DNA from: Microbacterium hydrocarbonoxydans
Lineage (GTDB): Bacteria; Actinomycetota; Actinomycetes; Actinomycetales; Microbacteriaceae
Assembly: GCF_011752045.1 (NCBI RefSeq)
Contig: NZ_JAAKXW010000001.1
Span: forward strand, 806,001 to 870,000
Direction: 5' to 3'
DNA: 64,000 nt
Below, one piece after another: positions 45,195 to 54,420 of the stretch. The notes beneath the pieces were generated by a model. The model was given only the letters and a program-made list of their open reading frames with translations. It had not been told where the DNA came from and ran no database searches. Positions within the stretch are counted from its first letter, which is position 1, and every line of letters starts with the position of its first letter. The position numbers and the translations under genes were made by a program.

Positions 45195-45983
45195 TTAGCC
45201 CGCGAGCTTCTGGCGAAGGTCTGCGAGTCGGGCGGAGATGCTGCCGTCGATGACGTCATCGGCGATCTGCACGCGCAGGCCGCCGACCACGCTCGGGTCG
45301 AGGACCACGTTGAGCGCGACCTGACCGTCGTAGCGACGGGACAGGGCGTCGCTGAGGCGGGTGCGCTGCGCGTCGCTGAGCGGCTTCGCGCTGTGCACGG
45401 TGGCCACGACGCGGCCGCGCTGGCCGGACACGATGCGCATCGCCCGGTTCAGCAGCTGGCGCACCCGGCGGTCCCGCGGCTGGCGGACCAGGCTGGAGAC
45501 GATGAGCGTCACGGGCGCGCTGGCACCGCCGGCGAGCAGGCGCTCGACGAGGGCGCCCTTGGCGTCCTCTCCCCCGAGGCGGCTGCCCAGAGCGAGCTCC
45601 AGCTCGGCGTTCGCGGCGATCACGCGGGAGAAGCTGAACAGCTCGCCCTCGATGTCCGCCTGCGGGTCGGCGATGGCAGCGGCGCGGATCGCGAGCTCCT
45701 CGATGCCGTCGACGAGCTCGCCGGCGGAGGACCAGCGCTCGGCGACGACGGTCTTCAGAACGCCCTGGGCGCCCTGGGAGAACCCGCCGAACACCGCTGC
45801 CACGACGTTCTGCCGTGCTGCGGCCGGAGCCGCCGGGTCGGCGAGCGCGCCGCTCAGCTGGGACGACTCGCTCACGGCGCGCGCGGCGGCGAAGAGCTCC
45901 CGCGCGGTGTCGAGGCTGACGCCGGACGCCGCGGCAAGCGCCTGAGTCGATGCCGCGAGTGCCTGAGTGGTCGCGCTGCCCAT
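45195..45983 (-). CDS. atpH: ATP synthase delta subunit
   Basis: 262 residues, longer than the E. coli delta (177), as usual in actinobacteria with a separate b subunit. The N-terminal helical domain holds LFAAARAVSESSQLSGALAD, and the C-terminal part RGRVVATVHSAKPLSDAQRTRL and PSVVGGLRVQIADDVIDGS is the conserved OSCP signature. It links the peripheral stalk to the top of F1. The ATG overlaps the atpF stop. Unlike mycobacteria, b and delta are not fused. Confidence 0.95.
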   Translation of the reverse strand: MGSATTQALAASTQALAAASGVSLDTARELFAAARAVSESSQLSGALADPAAPAAARQNVVAAVFGGFSQGAQGVLKTVVAERWSSAGELVDGIEELAIRAAAIADPQADIEGELFSFSRVIAANAELELALGSRLGGEDAKGALVERLLAGGASAPVTLIVSSLVRQPRDRRVRQLLNRAMRIVSGQRGRVVATVHSAKPLSDAQRTRLSDALSRRYDGQVALNVVLDPSVVGGLRVQIADDVIDGSISARLADLRQKLAG

Positions 45984-46534
45984 TACTGAGCCGCCTTCTC
46001 GGATGCTTCGAGGTCGGCGAGGAAGCGGTCGACGACAGCCGTCGCACGTGCATCGTCGGAGAGCGTCTCGCCGACCACGCCGCCGGCGAGGTCGATCGCG
46101 AGCGTGCCGACCTCGCTGCGCAGCGAGACGAGAGCGGCCTGGCGCTCGGCCTCGATCTGCGTGTGCGCGGTCGCCGTGATGCGAGCGGCCTCGCTGGACG
46201 CGGCCTCCTTGGCCTCGGCGACGATCTTCTTGCCGTCCTCACGGGCGGCCTCGCGGATCTCACCGGCCTCGGTGCGTGCCTCGGCCAGCTGACGGGTGTA
46301 CTCCTCGAGCGCGGCCTCTGCCTGCTTCTGAGCCTCGTCGGCCTTCGCGATGTTGCCCTCGATCGCGGCGGAGCGCGCGTCGAGCAGCGCGTACATCTTG
46401 GGCAGTGCGACCTTCCACACGACGCCCAGGATGATGACGAAGCAGATGCCCGACCAGATGATGTCGTACCACGCGGGGATCAGCGGGTTGTGAGCCGCCT
46501 CTTCCGCTGCGGACGTGACAAGAGCGTTCAGCAT
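45983..46534 (-). CDS. atpF: ATP synthase b subunit
   Basis: 183 residues. One N-terminal membrane helix (WYDIIWSGICFVIILGVVWKV) is followed by a long charged coiled coil (ALLDARSAAIEGNIAKADEA, then repeats of Ala/Glu/Arg), the peripheral stalk of Fo. The stop overlaps the start of atpH, which fits tight coupling. It lies 26 bases after atpE. Confidence 0.97.
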   Translation of the reverse strand: MLNALVTSAAEEAAHNPLIPAWYDIIWSGICFVIILGVVWKVALPKMYALLDARSAAIEGNIAKADEAQKQAEAALEEYTRQLAEARTEAGEIREAAREDGKKIVAEAKEAASSEAARITATAHTQIEAERQAALVSLRSEVGTLAIDLAGGVVGETLSDDARATAVVDRFLADLEASEKAAQ

Positions 46535-46560
46535 CCTGTCTCCTTAGTCGAGTTCGGCGA

Positions 46561-47629
<1,069 letters not shown>

Positions 47630-47776
47630 CAGGGTCGCAGCAAGATTGAACAGCGCGGGCTCCAGCTTCGGGGCACCGGTCAGAACCGGGGCGACGATGG
47701 TCGGTGTGCTTCACAGCGCAAGCGCTCGCGGACGAGCGGCGGGCACACCCCAACACTATCAGAATCTGAGGGTCTC

Positions 47777-48283
47777 CTAAGACGCCGGACCGTTGTCAGG
47801 AGTACCATTCGCGGCTCCGGGCGCACGGTCCTCCGGCACCTCGGTCGGCAGAGACGCGTCGCTCACGACGGGCAGGCGCATCTTCATCAGCACGACCGCG
47901 TCGATGACGAGCGACATCAGCACTCCCGCCACGAGCGACACGAAGAAGACCGTCGGGTGCAGCCAGGGCTGACCGCTCACCAGCACCAGGACCAGGAAGA
48001 ACACGCCGAGCTTCACCAGCCAGCCGCCGAGCACGATCGCGAAGAACAGCTGCACGTACAGCGGCTCGCCGTACCAGCGGTTCGCCACCAGGATGCTGAT
48101 CCCGGTGATCGCGAGGAAGAGCGCGGCCAGCAGCACGCCCAGCAGGCCGCTGACCAGCCCCTCCCCCTGCGCCACGGCGAAGCCGATGATCGCGGCCATG
48201 ACCGCGAGCGCCGCCGTCGCCACCGCCGACCAGATCAGGGTGCGCCGGAGGATCGGCGTGCTGGAAACGGGGCTCGGGCTCAT
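47777..48283 (-). CDS. AtpI-like membrane protein
   Basis: 168 residues with four membrane helices (LIWSAVATAALAVMAAIIG, LLGVLLAALFLAITGISIL, LFFAIVLGGWLVKLGVFFL, PTVFFVSLVAGVLMSLVID), the layout of the small proteins encoded just before atpB. AtpI proteins assist c-ring assembly or ion supply. Similarity is by layout and position rather than by strong motif. The ATG overlaps the stop of the WecA-like gene by one base (TGATG), so the operon may begin further upstream than atpI. A 147-base gap to atpB follows. Confidence 0.75.
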   Translation of the reverse strand: MSPSPVSSTPILRRTLIWSAVATAALAVMAAIIGFAVAQGEGLVSGLLGVLLAALFLAITGISILVANRWYGEPLYVQLFFAIVLGGWLVKLGVFFLVLVLVSGQPWLHPTVFFVSLVAGVLMSLVIDAVVLMKMRLPVVSDASLPTEVPEDRAPGAANGTPDNGPAS

Positions 48284-49452
48284 CAGGACTCCACGGATGT
48301 CGGGTCGGGTGCGGCGTCCGCCGCGGTCTTGCGGGGGTGGGAGGGGTTCAGCGTGACGAGCAGGCAGGCGACGATGCCGACGACGCCGAAGCCGACGCCG
48401 GGGAGATACTGGCCCGGCCAGTCCTCGCGTGCGCCGACGTACATCAGGAGGACGGCGAGGGAGATCACGGCGGTCCACGCGTAGAAGATGAGGACGGCGT
48501 CGCGGTCGCGGTGGCCGAGGTCCAGCATCCGGTGGTGCAGATGCTTGCGGTCCGGTGAGAACGGGGACTTGCCCGCGCTCATGCGCCGGAGCACCGCGAG
48601 ACCGAAGTCGAGCAGCGGCAGCAGCACCACGAGCAGAGGCAGCAGGATCGGGATGAATGCACCGAGGAGACCTGAGCGGCCGATGCGCTCGGGGTCGATC
48701 ACGGAGGGATCGAGCTGACCGGTGAGGGCGATCGCGGAGGTCGCCATCAGCAGGCCCATCACGAGAGCCCCGGAGTCCCCCATGAACAGCTTGGCCGGGC
48801 TCCAGTTCAGCGGGAGGAAGCCGAGGCAGGCGCCGATGAGGACCGCGGCGAGGAACGTGGAGAGGTTGAAGTAGGTGGATGCGCCGGAGTCACGGGTGAT
48901 GATGTACGAGTAGGCGAAGAAGACGCCGTTCGAGATCAGGCAGACGCCCGCGACCAGCCCGTCCAGTCCGTCGATGAAGTTCACCGCATTCATCACGATG
49001 ACGATCGCGAACATCGTCATCGTGATGCTGAGCCAGCTCGAGAACACGAGCATGTCGCCGATCGGCAGCGACAGGATCTGCAGTCCCCCGCCGACGGTGA
49101 TGATGCCGGCGGCGAGGAACTGCGCACCGAGCTTGATCATCCAGTCGAGATCCCACAGGTCGTCGACCACTCCGACGATCGCGATCAGCAGCGAGGCGGC
49201 GAGGATCGACCACATCGTCTGCGGCGGCATCCACATGGTGGCGAAGAAGGGGTTCAGCGCCGAGTACCCGATCGCGGCGGCGATGCCGAGGAAGATCGCG
49301 ACCCCTCCGAGCCGCGGCGTCGGCCTGGTGTGGACGTCGCGCTCGCGGATGGTCGGGTACAGCTTGAAGCGCAGGCTCAGCCTCAGCACCGCCCAGGTGA
49401 GCCCGAAGGTGAGGACGGCGGTGATGGCGATCGTGAAGAGGTACTGCTTCAC
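48283..49452 (-). CDS. Undecaprenyl-phosphate sugar-1-phosphate transferase (WecA/TagO/MraY family)
   Basis: 389 residues with about eleven membrane helices. It transfers a UDP-sugar phosphate (usually GlcNAc-1-P) to undecaprenyl phosphate, the first step for teichoic or other wall polymers. Motifs: IRERDVHTRPTPRLGG near residue 37, VDDLWDLDW (Asp-Asp, Mg2+ site), NAVNFIDGLDGLVAGV and PAKLFMGDSGALVMG, plus the late HLHHRMLDLGHRDRDAV typical of WecA/TagO rather than MraY. It lies between tsaC (4-base overlap) and atpI. Confidence 0.93.
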   Translation of the reverse strand: MKQYLFTIAITAVLTFGLTWAVLRLSLRFKLYPTIRERDVHTRPTPRLGGVAIFLGIAAAIGYSALNPFFATMWMPPQTMWSILAASLLIAIVGVVDDLWDLDWMIKLGAQFLAAGIITVGGGLQILSLPIGDMLVFSSWLSITMTMFAIVIVMNAVNFIDGLDGLVAGVCLISNGVFFAYSYIITRDSGASTYFNLSTFLAAVLIGACLGFLPLNWSPAKLFMGDSGALVMGLLMATSAIALTGQLDPSVIDPERIGRSGLLGAFIPILLPLLVVLLPLLDFGLAVLRRMSAGKSPFSPDRKHLHHRMLDLGHRDRDAVLIFYAWTAVISLAVLLMYVGAREDWPGQYLPGVGFGVVGIVACLLVTLNPSHPRKTAADAAPDPTSVES

Positions 49453-50153
49453 GAATTTCCGTCCGCTTCCCCCTGCTCCTCGGACTCGAGCAGTTCGCCG
49501 AGGACCTCCTGCAGCTGCTCGCGGGACACCGCCCCCTGGCGGAGTATCCGGACCACGCCCGCGGGCGACCCGGGGCCGCGCGTCACCAGCGAGGTGGCGT
49601 CGACGATGGTCGAGGCGATGCCGTCGCGGCTGAGCCCCCCGTCGAGGTAGACGGCGACGCTGTCACCCAGCATCCGCTCCGCGTCGAGCGCGGAGATCGC
49701 GGCGTCCTTGCCGGTGAGGTTCGCACTGGACACGGCCAGCGGACCGGTCTCGGCGAGGAGCTCCAGGGCGACGCGCCCCTCCGGCATCCGCACGGCGACC
49801 GTGCCCTCGGTCTCGCCGAGGTCCCACACCAGCGACGGCTGCGCAGGCAGGACGATGGTCAGTCCGCCGGGCCAGAACGCCTCGACGAGACGCTCGACCG
49901 GCTCCGGGACCGATTCCGCGAGGGCGGCGAGGGTCTCCTTCGTGCCGATGAGCACGGGCGGCGGCTGGTCGCGTCCGCGGCCCTTGGCGTCGAGCAGCCG
50001 CTGGACTGCGGCCGGCGAGAACGCGTCGGCGGCGACGCCGTAGACGGTGTCGGTGGGCATCACGATGAGCTCACCGCGACTGATGGCCTGGCGCGCGTGG
50101 CGCATTCCGGCGAGGAGCTGAGCCTCGTCGCCGCAATCGAAGATGGAGGACAT
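49449..50153 (-). CDS. tsaC: L-threonylcarbamoyladenylate synthase (Sua5/YrdC/YciO family)
   Basis: 234 residues. It makes threonylcarbamoyl-AMP from Thr, bicarbonate and ATP for the t6A37 tRNA modification. IVMPTDTVYGVAADAF, KGRGRDQPPPVLIGTKE, FWPGGLTIVLPA and VAVRMPEG are the conserved substrate-site blocks, and AVSSANLTGKDA follows. It lacks the extra Sua5 domain. It overlaps the WecA-like gene by four bases. TAGAAT nine bases before the ATG is a good -10. Confidence 0.93.
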   Translation of the reverse strand: MSSIFDCGDEAQLLAGMRHARQAISRGELIVMPTDTVYGVAADAFSPAAVQRLLDAKGRGRDQPPPVLIGTKETLAALAESVPEPVERLVEAFWPGGLTIVLPAQPSLVWDLGETEGTVAVRMPEGRVALELLAETGPLAVSSANLTGKDAAISALDAERMLGDSVAVYLDGGLSRDGIASTIVDATSLVTRGPGSPAGVVRILRQGAVSREQLQEVLGELLESEEQGEADGNS

Positions 50154-50162
50154 GACGATTCG

Positions 50163-50168
50163 ATTCTA
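50163..50168 (-). promoter_or_regulatory. -10 hexamer before tsaC
   Basis: TAGAAT on the minus strand, nine bases before the ATG at 50153. No ribosome site is present, so the leader would be only a few bases. Confidence 0.45.
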
Positions 50169-50203
50169 GTTGGGGTCTGCCTGGATGCGGGATGGCCGCC
50201 GGT

Positions 50204-51064
50204 TCACGGACGCACGGCGGTGGTCGCCCGGTCGCGCAGGGTCAGATCGCGGTGGGTGGCGGTCGCACGCCAGCCGTCCTCGGCGAGGATGCTGCGGATC
50301 TCCTCGCCCTGCAGCTCGCCGTGCTCGATCACGAGGAGGCCGCCCGGGCGGAGCAGCTCGAGGGCGCGCACGCTCAGCACGCGGACGATGTCGAGGCCGT
50401 CCTCTCCCCCGTACAGCGCCATCGCCGGGTCGAACAGACGGACCTCCGGGTCCCGCGGGATCGCCGCATCCGGGACGTACGGCGGGTTGGAGATTACGAC
50501 GGATGCCGTGCCCTCGAGCTCTTCGAAGGCATGCGCGAGATCCTCGTTGACGAGGGTGAGGTTCGCCACCCCTGCCGTGTTGCGCTGCGCCCACGGGAAG
50601 GCGTCCGCGGAGAGCTCCGTCGCGTACACCCGCGCGTGCGGCACCTCCGTGGCCATCGCCAGGGCGATCGCTCCGCTCCCTGTGCCCAGATCGATGCCGA
50701 TCGGCTCGGGCTCCGGCGAGTTCAGCAGCGCGTCGATCGCGAACTGCACGACGGTCTCCGTCTCCGGGCGCGGGACGAAGACGCCGGGCCCTACCGCGAG
50801 CTCCAGGTGCCGGAACGGCGCGGTGCCGGTGATGTGCTGAAGCGGCTCGCGCGCGGACCGGCGGACCACGAGAGCGGCGAGGGCGTCCGCAGTCTCCGGG
50901 GCGATCGCATCGCCGCGCACGATCGCCGCCTGCACCTCGCCGCGACGCGCGCCGAGGACGTGGCCGGCGAGCAGCTCCGCGTCGACCACGGGGTCTGCGA
51001 CGCCTGCCTCGGCGAGACGCTGGGCGGCCGCGCGCACGAGAGCCGAGAGGGAGTTGTCGGACAT
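50204..51064 (-). CDS. prmC: Release factor glutamine methyltransferase
   Basis: 286 residues. It methylates the Gln of the GGQ motif in RF1 and RF2. The SAM-binding motif is IDLGTGSGAIALAMA, and the catalytic NPPY lies in VVISNPPYVPD. The N-terminal helical domain (LVRAAAQRLAEAGVADPVVD) binds the release factor. Its usual partner prfA lies 5.7 kb away, beyond the cys/cit block. tsaC follows after 50 bases on the same strand. Confidence 0.95.
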   Translation of the reverse strand: MSDNSLSALVRAAAQRLAEAGVADPVVDAELLAGHVLGARRGEVQAAIVRGDAIAPETADALAALVVRRSAREPLQHITGTAPFRHLELAVGPGVFVPRPETETVVQFAIDALLNSPEPEPIGIDLGTGSGAIALAMATEVPHARVYATELSADAFPWAQRNTAGVANLTLVNEDLAHAFEELEGTASVVISNPPYVPDAAIPRDPEVRLFDPAMALYGGEDGLDIVRVLSVRALELLRPGGLLVIEHGELQGEEIRSILAEDGWRATATHRDLTLRDRATTAVRP

Positions 51065-51122
51065 GGTTCCAGCGTAGAGTGCAACCGACGGACATAAAGG
51101 CGCCCGGCGGGGGCCGCTCGCC

Positions 51123-51128
51123 TATGCT
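51123..51128 (+). promoter_or_regulatory. -10 hexamer of the cysK-cysE operon
   Basis: TATGCT lies 36 bases before the cysK ATG. The resulting leader of about 30 bases contains AGGAAGG, so this message has an ordinary ribosome site. Confidence 0.5.
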
Positions 51129-51164
51129 GGGGCCGCAGTCACCCCGTACCCAGGAAGGCTCTCC

Positions 51165-52103
51165 ATGCCCGGCATCCACTCCGACATCACCACTGCGTTC
51201 GGCAACACTCCCCTGGTCCGCCTGAACAAGGTGACCGAGGGACTCGGCGCGACCGTGCTCGCCAAGCTCGAGTACTTCAACCCCGGCTCCAGCGTGAAGG
51301 ACCGTCTCGGCATCGCGATCATCAACGCGGCCGAGAAGGACGGCACCCTCTCCGCCGGCGGCACGATCGTCGAGGCGACCAGCGGCAACACCGGCATCGC
51401 ACTGTCGCTCGTCGGCGCGGCCCGCGGTTACAAGGTGATCCTCACGATGCCCGCGTCGATGTCGAAGGAGCGGCGCGTGCTCCTCAAGGCGTTCGGCGCC
51501 GAGCTCGTGCTGACCGACCCGACGCTCGGCATGAAGGGCGCCGTGGCCGAGGCCGAGCGCATCGCGGCGGAGACCCCTGGCGCGATCCTCGCCCACCAGT
51601 TCGAGAACGAGGCCAACGCCGAGATCCACCGGGTCACCACGGCCGAGGAGATCTGGCGTGACACCGACGGCGACGTCGACATCTTCGTCGCCGGCATCGG
51701 CACGGGCGGCACCATCACCGGCGTCGGTCAGGTCCTGAAGCAGCGCAAGCCCGACGTGAAGGTCATCGCCGTCGAGCCGACCGCGTCGCCGCTGCTCTCC
51801 CAGGGCACCCCCGGCCCCGCGAAGATCCAGGGCATCGGCCCGAACTTCGTGCCCCCGATCCTCGACACCGACGTCTTCGACGAGGTCGTCACGGTCGAGT
51901 TCGAGGACGCCCTCTCCACCTCCCGCGCGCTGGCCGCCAACGAGGGCCTGCTCGTCGGCATCTCCAGCGGCGCCGCCGCCTGGGCCGCGCTGCAGGTCGC
52001 CGCACGTCCGGAGAACGCGGGCAAGAAGATCGTGGTCATCATCCCCGACACGGGTGAGCGCTACCTCTCCACCGCCCTCTTCGAGGACCTGCGCGAGGAC
52101 TGA
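51165..52103 (+). CDS. cysK: Cysteine synthase (O-acetylserine sulfhydrylase)
   Basis: 312 residues. This PLP enzyme makes cysteine from O-acetylserine and sulfide. The cofactor Lys45 is in [11 protein letters not shown], and the substrate loop is TSGNTG. The phosphate-binding loop is [10 protein letters not shown], followed by [27 protein letters not shown] precedes the ATG. cysE follows seven bases after the stop, giving the two-step serine-to-cysteine pathway in one operon. No Cys-related leader peptide was seen. Confidence 0.97.
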   Translation: MPGIHSDITTAFGNTPLVRLNKVTEGLGATVLAKLEYFNPGSSVKDRLGIAIINAAEKDGTLSAGGTIVEATSGNTGIALSLVGAARGYKVILTMPASMSKERRVLLKAFGAELVLTDPTLGMKGAVAEAERIAAETPGAILAHQFENEANAEIHRVTTAEEIWRDTDGDVDIFVAGIGTGGTITGVGQVLKQRKPDVKVIAVEPTASPLLSQGTPGPAKIQGIGPNFVPPILDTDVFDEVVTVEFEDALSTSRALAANEGLLVGISSGAAAWAALQVAARPENAGKKIVVIIPDTGERYLSTALFEDLRED

Positions 52104-52110
52104 GCCGCAC

Positions 52111-52680
52111 GTGAGCATCATCGGCCGAATGCGCGAGGACATCGCGGCGGCGCGCCTCCGGGATCCGGCGGCGCGCTCCGCCGCGGAGGTCGCGCTGCTG
52201 TACCCCGGTCTGCATGCCATCTGGGTGCACCGGATCTCGCACGCCCTGTGGCAGCGGCGCCTGCGTCTCGTCGCCCGCGCGACCTCGCAGATCGCACGCT
52301 GGCTGACCGGGATCGAGATCCACCCGGGTGCCACGATCGGCCGCCGGTTCTTCATCGACCACGGCATGGGCGTGGTCATCGGCGAGACGGCCGAGGTGGG
52401 TGACGACGTGATGCTGTATCACGGCGTCACCCTCGGCGGCCGCACCCGCGACGCGGGCAAGCGCCACCCGACCCTGGGCGACGGGGTCGCCGTGGGCGCC
52501 GGCGCGAAGATCCTCGGCCCGATCACGATCGGCGCGGGCTCCGTCGTCGGCGCGAACGCGGTCGTCACGCGGGACGCCCCTGCCGACAGCGTGCTGATCG
52601 GCATCCCCGCGAAGGCCCGCACCCGGGTCCCCGGCGAGGACACCAGGGCGCTGCTCACCGCGCCCGACTACTCGATCTGA
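52111..52680 (+). CDS. cysE: Serine O-acetyltransferase
   Basis: 189 residues, a short SAT with few N-terminal helices. It acetylates serine with acetyl-CoA. The left-handed beta-helix is visible as hexapeptide repeats ([35 protein letters not shown]), with catalytic His in FIDHGMG and LYHGVT. The C-terminus is TAPDYSI: a terminal Ile fits insertion into the CysK active site to form the cysteine synthase complex. The start is a GTG seven bases after cysK. Confidence 0.95.
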   Translation: MSIIGRMREDIAAARLRDPAARSAAEVALLYPGLHAIWVHRISHALWQRRLRLVARATSQIARWLTGIEIHPGATIGRRFFIDHGMGVVIGETAEVGDDVMLYHGVTLGGRTRDAGKRHPTLGDGVAVGAGAKILGPITIGAGSVVGANAVVTRDAPADSVLIGIPAKARTRVPGEDTRALLTAPDYSI

Positions 52681-52683
52681 CAC

Positions 52684-52727
52684 ACGCGGAACGGCGCCGG
52701 CCCCTCGGGGCCGGCGCCGTTCCGCGT
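52684..52727. terminator. Strong bidirectional terminator between cysE and the citrate transporter
   Basis: A nearly perfect 20 bp stem runs from ACGCGGAACGGCGCC at 52684 to its inverse ending at 52727, with a small CTCG loop. It lies between convergent genes, four bases after cysE. Confidence 0.85.
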
Positions 52728-52729
52728 CT

Positions 52730-54274
52730 TCACCGGGCGACGAAGAACGGGATGGCACCCGAGAGGATGCCGACGCCCAGCATGACGAGCGAGACGACGG
52801 TCGCCCGCCACAGAACCTTGCGGTGGTGGTCGCCGAGGTTCACGCTCGCGAGGGACACCAGCAGGAGGATCGCCGGCACGAGCGGGCTCTGCAGGTGCAC
52901 CGGCTGCCCGGTGATCGAGGCGCGGGCCATCTCCACAGGGTCGATGCCGAAGTTCGCCGCGCTCTGCGCGAGCACCGGGAGGATGCCGAAGTAGAACGCG
53001 TCGTTCGACATGAAGAACGTGAACGGGATCGACAGCACCCCGGTGATGGGAGCGAGGAACGGACCGAGCGCGGGAGGCAGCACCTCCGTGATCCACGTCG
53101 CCATCGCGTCGACCATGCCGGTGCCGGTGAGCACTCCGACCAGGACGCCGGCCGCGATCACCATGGACACGACGCCCACGATGCTCGGGGCGTGGGCGAC
53201 GATCTCCGAGGCCTGATCCTTGATCGTGCGGAAGTTCACCAGCAGGGCCACGGCGGAGCCGACCATGAAGACGTACGGCAGCGGCAGGAAGTCGAGCACC
53301 AGCAGCACCATCACGGCGAGTGTGAGGGCGAAGTTGAACCAGATCAGCGTCGGACGCAGGGTCGGGCGGGTCGGATCGAGCATGGTGTCTGCCATGGCGG
53401 TGTCCGCCGGGTCGACGCTCGCGACGGCGACCGGGCTGCGACCGCCCGCGACGACCAGGATGTTCCCTGTGCGCAGCGAGGCGCGGGCTCCCGGCTTCTG
53501 GTCCGCTCCGCGGAAGATCCTCGGCACCGTGGAGAGGACGCCGCCGTCGGCGCCGGTGAGCAGTCCGTCGGTGTCGAGGCGTCCGAGACGACGGCGCTCC
53601 TGCACGCCCAGCACCCAGGCGAAGCCGAGGGACACCAGCAGCCCGACTCCGAGGGCGGGCAGCATGGGCACGAAGATGTCGGTGGGCTGGAGACCGAGAG
53701 CCGTCGCGGCGCGGACGGTCGGGCCGCCCCAGGGCACGATGTTCAGCGTCCCGTTCATCAGGCCCGCCACGCAGGTGAGCACGACGGGGCTCATGCCCAG
53801 GCGCAGGTAGATCGGCAGCATCGCCGACGTCGTGATGATGAACGTCGTCGAGCCGTCTCCGTCGAGGGAGACCGCGCCGGCCAGGATCGCCGTGCCGAGG
53901 ACGACCTTCGCGGGATCGTCGCCGAGCACTCGCGTGATCACGCGGATCAGCGGATCGAACAGGCCGACGTCGATCATGATGCCGAAGAACATGATCGCGA
54001 ACATCAGGAGGGCGGCGGTCGGCGCCATCTTGGCGATCGAGTCGAGGATCATGTCGCCGAGTCCGAGCCCGGCTCCGGCGAAGAGCCCGAACACGGTGGG
54101 CACGATGATGAGCGCGACCATCGGCGTGAGCCTCTTCGTCATGATGAGCGTCATGAACGCGAGGACCATCGTGAAGCCCAGGAGGACGAGCACCCACTCG
54201 GGCGGGACGAACGCGACGTCGTACGCGGATGCCTCTTCGGCGGCCGCGGACAGGACGGTGGGCGCGTGATGCAT
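52730..54274 (-). CDS. CitMHS-family citrate/divalent metal symporter
   Basis: 514 residues with about twelve membrane helices. CitMHS transporters take up metal-citrate complexes with protons. Recognisable parts are TLIMTKRLTPMVALIIVPTV, SLDGDGSTTFIITTSAMLPI and the C-terminal IPFTFFMSNDAFYFGILPVL. Whether Mg-, Ca- or Fe-citrate is preferred cannot be told. It is divergent from the CitA/DcuS-type kinase and its regulator, with a 146-base shared control region, which supports induction by an external carboxylate. Confidence 0.93.
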   Translation of the reverse strand: MHHAPTVLSAAAEEASAYDVAFVPPEWVLVLLGFTMVLAFMTLIMTKRLTPMVALIIVPTVFGLFAGAGLGLGDMILDSIAKMAPTAALLMFAIMFFGIMIDVGLFDPLIRVITRVLGDDPAKVVLGTAILAGAVSLDGDGSTTFIITTSAMLPIYLRLGMSPVVLTCVAGLMNGTLNIVPWGGPTVRAATALGLQPTDIFVPMLPALGVGLLVSLGFAWVLGVQERRRLGRLDTDGLLTGADGGVLSTVPRIFRGADQKPGARASLRTGNILVVAGGRSPVAVASVDPADTAMADTMLDPTRPTLRPTLIWFNFALTLAVMVLLVLDFLPLPYVFMVGSAVALLVNFRTIKDQASEIVAHAPSIVGVVSMVIAAGVLVGVLTGTGMVDAMATWITEVLPPALGPFLAPITGVLSIPFTFFMSNDAFYFGILPVLAQSAANFGIDPVEMARASITGQPVHLQSPLVPAILLLVSLASVNLGDHHRKVLWRATVVSLVMLGVGILSGAIPFFVAR

Positions 54275-54394
54275 GAGGGGACTCCTTCGTCTTCGCTCCG
54301 TCGTCGACGACGGATCCTGACGAGGCTAGGGAATCGCCGAGCCGCTCGGGGACTATCCCGCATTCCAGGCGGTTATGCGCGTAGCGTGAGTTCT

Positions 54395-54407
54395 GCGCAT
54401 ATTGCGC
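54395..54407. promoter_or_regulatory. Small palindrome in the citrate control region
   Basis: GCGCA-TAT-TGCGC is a perfect inverted repeat just before the kinase gene's ribosome site. It could be a site for the adjacent response regulator. The rest of the 54275-54420 gap shows no clear promoter to me. Confidence 0.3.
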
Positions 54408-54420
54408 GAAGGGAGGATCC

